Part shown: positions 6,896 to 8,898 of the stretch, one piece after another | Layout: every line of letters starts with the position of its first letter | How positions within the stretch are numbered: the stretch's first letter is position 1 | Origin: an uncultured Lachnospiraceae bacterium | GTDB taxonomy: Bacteria > Bacillota > Clostridia > Lachnospirales > Lachnospiraceae | Reading direction: 5' to 3' | Assembly: GCA_946538445.1 (NCBI GenBank) | Contig: CAMNGO010000076.1 | Span: 1 to 8,898, forward strand | DNA: 8,898 nt | Program-made: the position numbers and the translations under genes | Notes under the pieces: generated by a model | The model's input: the letters and a program-made list of their open reading frames with translations, nothing else | Databases searched by the model: none | What the model was told of the DNA's origin: nothing

Positions 6896-6951
6896 GCAAG
6901 ATTTCTTCTCTTATCCCGTAAAAGGCAGGAAATTCTATAAACAGCTCTGTA

Positions 6952-6980
6952 TTGACAATGTCACTACAATTAGCTATATT
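6952..6980 (+). promoter_or_regulatory. Near-consensus sigma-A promoter of the antitoxin gene
   Basis: A perfect TTGACA (6952-6957) and TATATT (6975-6980, one mismatch) are 17 nt apart and lie 51 nt upstream of the ATG at 7032. A short palindrome, GACAATGTC (6954-6962), overlaps the -35 box and could be part of an operator for the antitoxin, since RelB-family antitoxins commonly repress their own promoter. The operator idea is weak because only one half-site pair is evident. Confidence 0.75.
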
Positions 6981-7031
6981 AGGCATAGAAAGAGACAGAT
7001 CGGAATTAAAACAAGAGAAAGGAGATAGCAT

Positions 7032-7310
7032 ATGACAAATACTTTTTTACAGGTCAGAGTAGACGAAAAAGATAAAGAGAAAGCAGCTGAGATCCTGGAA
7101 CATCTTGGAACCAATCTCTCGGCTGTGGTTAATATGCTGATCAAGCAGATCATCATGACCAGAAGCATCCCCTTCGAGATCAAATTAAATGCAGATCCCC
7201 AGCCTGCTGCGCAGTCTCTGGAATTTGATGATGCATTTGAGAATTTTTCCGTGGCGGAAGGATCTCTGGATCCGGTTATAGAAGGGATTCGGGAAGAATT
7301 TGAACTTTAA
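7032..7310 (+). CDS. RelB/DinJ-family antitoxin, no adjacent toxin
   Basis: The 92-residue protein opens with a ribbon-helix-helix pattern typical of RelB/DinJ antitoxins: LQVRVDEKDKEKAAEIL (6-22), LGTNLSAVVNMLIKQI (25-40), then the characteristic R-x-IPFEIK (44-51). The N-terminal half would dimerise and bind DNA, and the acidic C-terminus (many Glu and Asp from 65 on) would wrap the toxin. AAAGGAG with 7 nt spacing supports the start. RelE/YafQ-type toxin genes normally follow within a few bases; here the next 15 nt lead into a terminator and the following gene is on the opposite strand, so no toxin partner is present nearby. It may be an orphan antitoxin, a transcription factor, or a partner of a toxin encoded elsewhere. 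It is the only plus-strand gene of the window. Confidence 0.85.
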   Translation: MTNTFLQVRVDEKDKEKAAEILEHLGTNLSAVVNMLIKQIIMTRSIPFEIKLNADPQPAAQSLEFDDAFENFSVAEGSLDPVIEGIREEFEL

Positions 7311-7324
7311 ACAGCTGACAAATA

Positions 7325-7356
7325 AGCCTGGGCACTCAAGTTACTCTGCCCAGGCT
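7325..7356. terminator. Hairpin terminator between convergent genes
   Basis: A perfect 10-bp stem AGCCTGGGCA/TGCCCAGGCT (7325-7334 and 7347-7356) with a 12-nt loop lies between the antitoxin stop (7310) and the stop of the converging radical SAM gene (7363). Both flanks are T-rich in the relevant direction (ATTACTTTATTGTTT on plus, TTATTTGTC on minus) without an uninterrupted T run, so it may work in both directions at moderate efficiency. Confidence 0.75.
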
Positions 7357-7362
7357 ATTACT

Positions 7363-8460
7363 TTATTGTTTATCATTTATCAGTTTTTCTACCTGATCTT
7401 TTTTCTCAAACAAGATACATCCTCCTACATGGTCCTCCAGCAGATATCCCCCTTCTCTCAGTTTCCGGAACAAGGGGGATTGTATGGCATGTTTTAATGA
7501 GGTATCACGCACGTTGATGTCGGAATACGGGGAGAATGGGCAAGGTTCCGCACCTCCCTTTGAGTTGATGTGGAAAAAGCCTCGTCCCGCTGCCACACAG
7601 CCTCCGGAGCTTTTTTCATCTCCCGGGAAAGAGATATAGACCATCTCCGGGGATTCTTTTCGCAGTCGATCGATCTCCCTATGAAGGTATTGTCTGTCTT
7701 CATCACCGATGGCCAGGTCTTTGCTGTCTTCCGTAACCGGGACATATTCTACAAAGACAACCGCCTTACAGCCTCTCTCCGATAGTGTTTTCAGGAAGCT
7801 GTCCGTGGTCACTTCTCTGATATTCTCAGTTGTCACAGTGATGGAAGCCCCGAAAATCAGGTTTCTCTTATGGAATTCATCCATGCTGCGGATGAGCTTG
7901 TCATATACGCCGGGGCCTCTCCTGGCATCCGTGATTTCTTTGTTTCCCTCAATACTCATGATGGGGACCAGGTTCCGTTTTTCATCAAACAATTTAAGAT
8001 ATTTGTTATCGACGAAGATACCATTTGTGAAGATGGGAAACAGTATATTTATCATCTGGCCTGCAGCTTCGATGACATCTCTTCTCAGCATGGGTTCTCC
8101 GCCTGCCAGAAGGATAAAACTGATACCAAGTTTTTCTGCCTCCCGGAATATTTTAAGCCACTCTTCTCCCGTCAATTGGGAATCAGGGGCCCCATCATCC
8201 GTAGCGTGATTATGGCGGGAATAACATCCCGCGCAGTGCAGATTGCATTGGCTGGTGATGCTGGCGATCAGAAAAGGGGGTATGTGCCATCCCTTGTCCT
8301 GGGCGAACTTCCTCTTTCTGGAAGCAGCTTTACTGGCTTTGGCAAATCGAAGCATGAAGGCGCTTTCTCTCGGATTCTTATTGGTGGCTTTGAGGATATC
8401 TTTTACGACCCTCTCCACCCCTTTTGTCATATAGGTCTGTATATCGAATTGCTGATTCAT
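7363..8460 (-). CDS. Radical SAM protein with SPASM-like C-terminus
   Basis: The 365-residue protein carries CNLHCAGCY, the C-x3-C-x2-C cluster at Cys72, 76 and 79, then AGGEP (119-123, the SAM-amine contact motif), FTNG (144-147), and MSIEG (168-172). The C-terminal part has Cys288 (GGCVAAG), Cys307 (EPCPF, followed by the SPASM-like VRDTSL) and Cys348 (GGCIL), the layout of a SPASM or shortened twitch domain holding an auxiliary Fe-S cluster. This is the MoaA/PqqE-type superfamily; many SPASM proteins modify peptides, others act on small molecules. No short precursor-peptide gene was noticed nearby and the substrate is unknown. The ATG at 8458-8460 is chosen over a TTG at 8466 because the ribosome site AAGGAAGG is 8 nt from ATG but only 2 nt from TTG. 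It follows the dipeptidase gene by 14 nt, so they are likely co-transcribed. Confidence 0.88.
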   Translation of the reverse strand: MNQQFDIQTYMTKGVERVVKDILKATNKNPRESAFMLRFAKASKAASRKRKFAQDKGWHIPPFLIASITSQCNLHCAGCYSRHNHATDDGAPDSQLTGEEWLKIFREAEKLGISFILLAGGEPMLRRDVIEAAGQMINILFPIFTNGIFVDNKYLKLFDEKRNLVPIMSIEGNKEITDARRGPGVYDKLIRSMDEFHKRNLIFGASITVTTENIREVTTDSFLKTLSERGCKAVVFVEYVPVTEDSKDLAIGDEDRQYLHREIDRLRKESPEMVYISFPGDEKSSGGCVAAGRGFFHINSKGGAEPCPFSPYSDINVRDTSLKHAIQSPLFRKLREGGYLLEDHVGGCILFEKKDQVEKLINDKQ

Positions 8461-8468
8461 GTTCAAAA

Positions 8469-8476
8469 CCTTCCTT
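8469..8476 (-). promoter_or_regulatory. Ribosome binding site that sets the radical SAM start
   Basis: AAGGAAGG (minus strand) overlaps the TAA stop of the dipeptidase gene (8475-8477) and lies 8 nt before the ATG at 8458-8460. The overlap suggests that the two genes are translated from the same message. Confidence 0.75.
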
Positions 8477-8898
8477 ATCGTTTTAACAATCGGGAAGAGA
8501 CCGGAAATTCAAAATAAGTATCCGGATATGGTTCATCAGCCAGAGAAAAATGCCACCATTCACAATCAAATGGTACAAAACCGTTTCTTACCATGACCTT
8601 CTGAAGGATCATGCGGTTGGCATATTGTTCCTCCGTGATTCCTGTGTAGTCAGGGTGGGATGCCCTGCTGAACAGGTCATAGGGTGTTCCCATGTCCACC
8701 TCTTTCCCTGTGCGCATATCAAAGAGGGTAAGATCCACGGCACTTCCTCTGCTATGGTTTGACTGGCTGGCGATATATCCTATCTTAAACAGGTCCTGTT
8801 TCTCCTGGTCCGGATAAAAATAGGGTTTCATCCGGATATCCGTGTCTTCCAGCCCCCACAAAACGAAATGTTTAACAGCAACCGAAGGACGGTAAGCA
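8475..8898 (-). CDS. VanX/DdpX-type D-Ala-D-Ala dipeptidase (peptidase M15), partial
   Basis: The frame is open from the right window edge to a TAA at 8475-8477; about 140 C-terminal codons are seen and the N-terminus is missing. The visible part begins AYRPSVAV, containing the Arg (8889-8891) that corresponds to the catalytic Arg of VanX. It continues with SNHSRGSAVD, giving zinc ligands His (8754-8756) and Asp (8733-8735), VDMGT, and CEWWHF, giving the catalytic Glu (8559-8561) and the third zinc ligand His (8550-8552). It ends with DEPYPDTYFEFPV, a family hallmark. All visible active-site residues are intact. The enzyme cleaves D-Ala-D-Ala, either for nutrient recycling (DdpX) or, with VanH and VanA, for glycopeptide resistance. 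No vanH/vanA gene lies in the window, and a radical SAM gene follows instead. Any signal peptide would lie outside the window. Confidence 0.92.
   Translation of the reverse strand, partial: AYRPSVAVKHFVLWGLEDTDIRMKPYFYPDQEKQDLFKIGYIASQSNHSRGSAVDLTLFDMRTGKEVDMGTPYDLFSRASHPDYTGITEEQYANRMILQKVMVRNGFVPFDCEWWHFSLADEPYPDTYFEFPVSSRLLKR

Noticed and set aside
7709..8209. Plus-strand frame near the antitoxin considered as a possible missing toxin
   Set aside because: It starts about 400 nt downstream beyond a terminator, is antisense to the radical SAM gene, and shows no RelE-like pattern.
7870..8517. Long plus-strand open frame (about 215 codons) opposite the radical SAM and dipeptidase genes
   Set aside because: It lies antisense to two well-supported genes, has no recognisable domain or good ribosome site, and its residues mirror conserved codons on the minus strand.
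8475..8898. Vancomycin-resistance cluster
   Set aside because: Only the VanX-type dipeptidase is seen. No ligase, dehydrogenase or two-component genes are in the window, and DdpX-like recycling enzymes share the same motifs.

Overview
The window looks like an accessory part of the chromosome of a low-to-moderate GC Gram-positive anaerobe, most likely a Clostridia/Lachnospiraceae-type gut bacterium. The reasons are strong GGAGG-type ribosome sites, sigma-A-like promoters, secreted Big_2 and CAP proteins with CxxCG repeats, radical-SAM enzymes and an Fe-S flavoprotein. This placement is an inference from style and gene content; there is no rRNA or marker gene. No tRNA, rRNA, CRISPR array, insertion sequence or phage gene was seen.

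Layout. (1) 1-1226, minus: a secreted CAP-domain (SCP-like) protein with a Big_2-like domain and CxxCG repeats, cut by the left window edge, with its own promoter. (2) 1340-6895, minus: a compact six-gene transcription unit with a candidate promoter at 6867-6895 and a strong intrinsic terminator at 1340-1369. In order of transcription it encodes an SPL/COG1533-like radical SAM protein, a secreted TagC/helveticin-J-like beta-propeller, an iron-sulfur flavoprotein, a dimethylargininase (DDAH)-like enzyme, a class-M-like sirtuin with Gln in place of the catalytic His, and a secreted lysine-rich Big_2 protein. (3) 6952-7356, plus: a solitary RelB/DinJ-type antitoxin gene with a near-consensus promoter and no toxin gene after it, ending at a hairpin shared with the converging gene. 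(4) 7363-8898, minus: a VanX-type D-Ala-D-Ala dipeptidase (cut by the right edge) followed 14 nt later by a radical SAM gene with a SPASM-like C-terminus.

How the genes may work together. The six-gene unit mixes two exported surface-type proteins with four cytoplasmic proteins: two probable Fe-S enzymes, a guanidino-modifying hydrolase and an NAD-dependent ADP-ribosyltransferase-like sirtuin. Spacing of 14-45 nt and one ATGA overlap support co-transcription; no known pathway joins these parts. The sirtuin is the most notable item. Its sequence fits the SirTM (protein ADP-ribosyltransferase) class, yet the usual partners (macrodomain hydrolase, GcvH-like carrier, lipoate ligase) are absent from the window. 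The dipeptidase plus radical-SAM pair is a second small unit with no evident vancomycin-resistance context.
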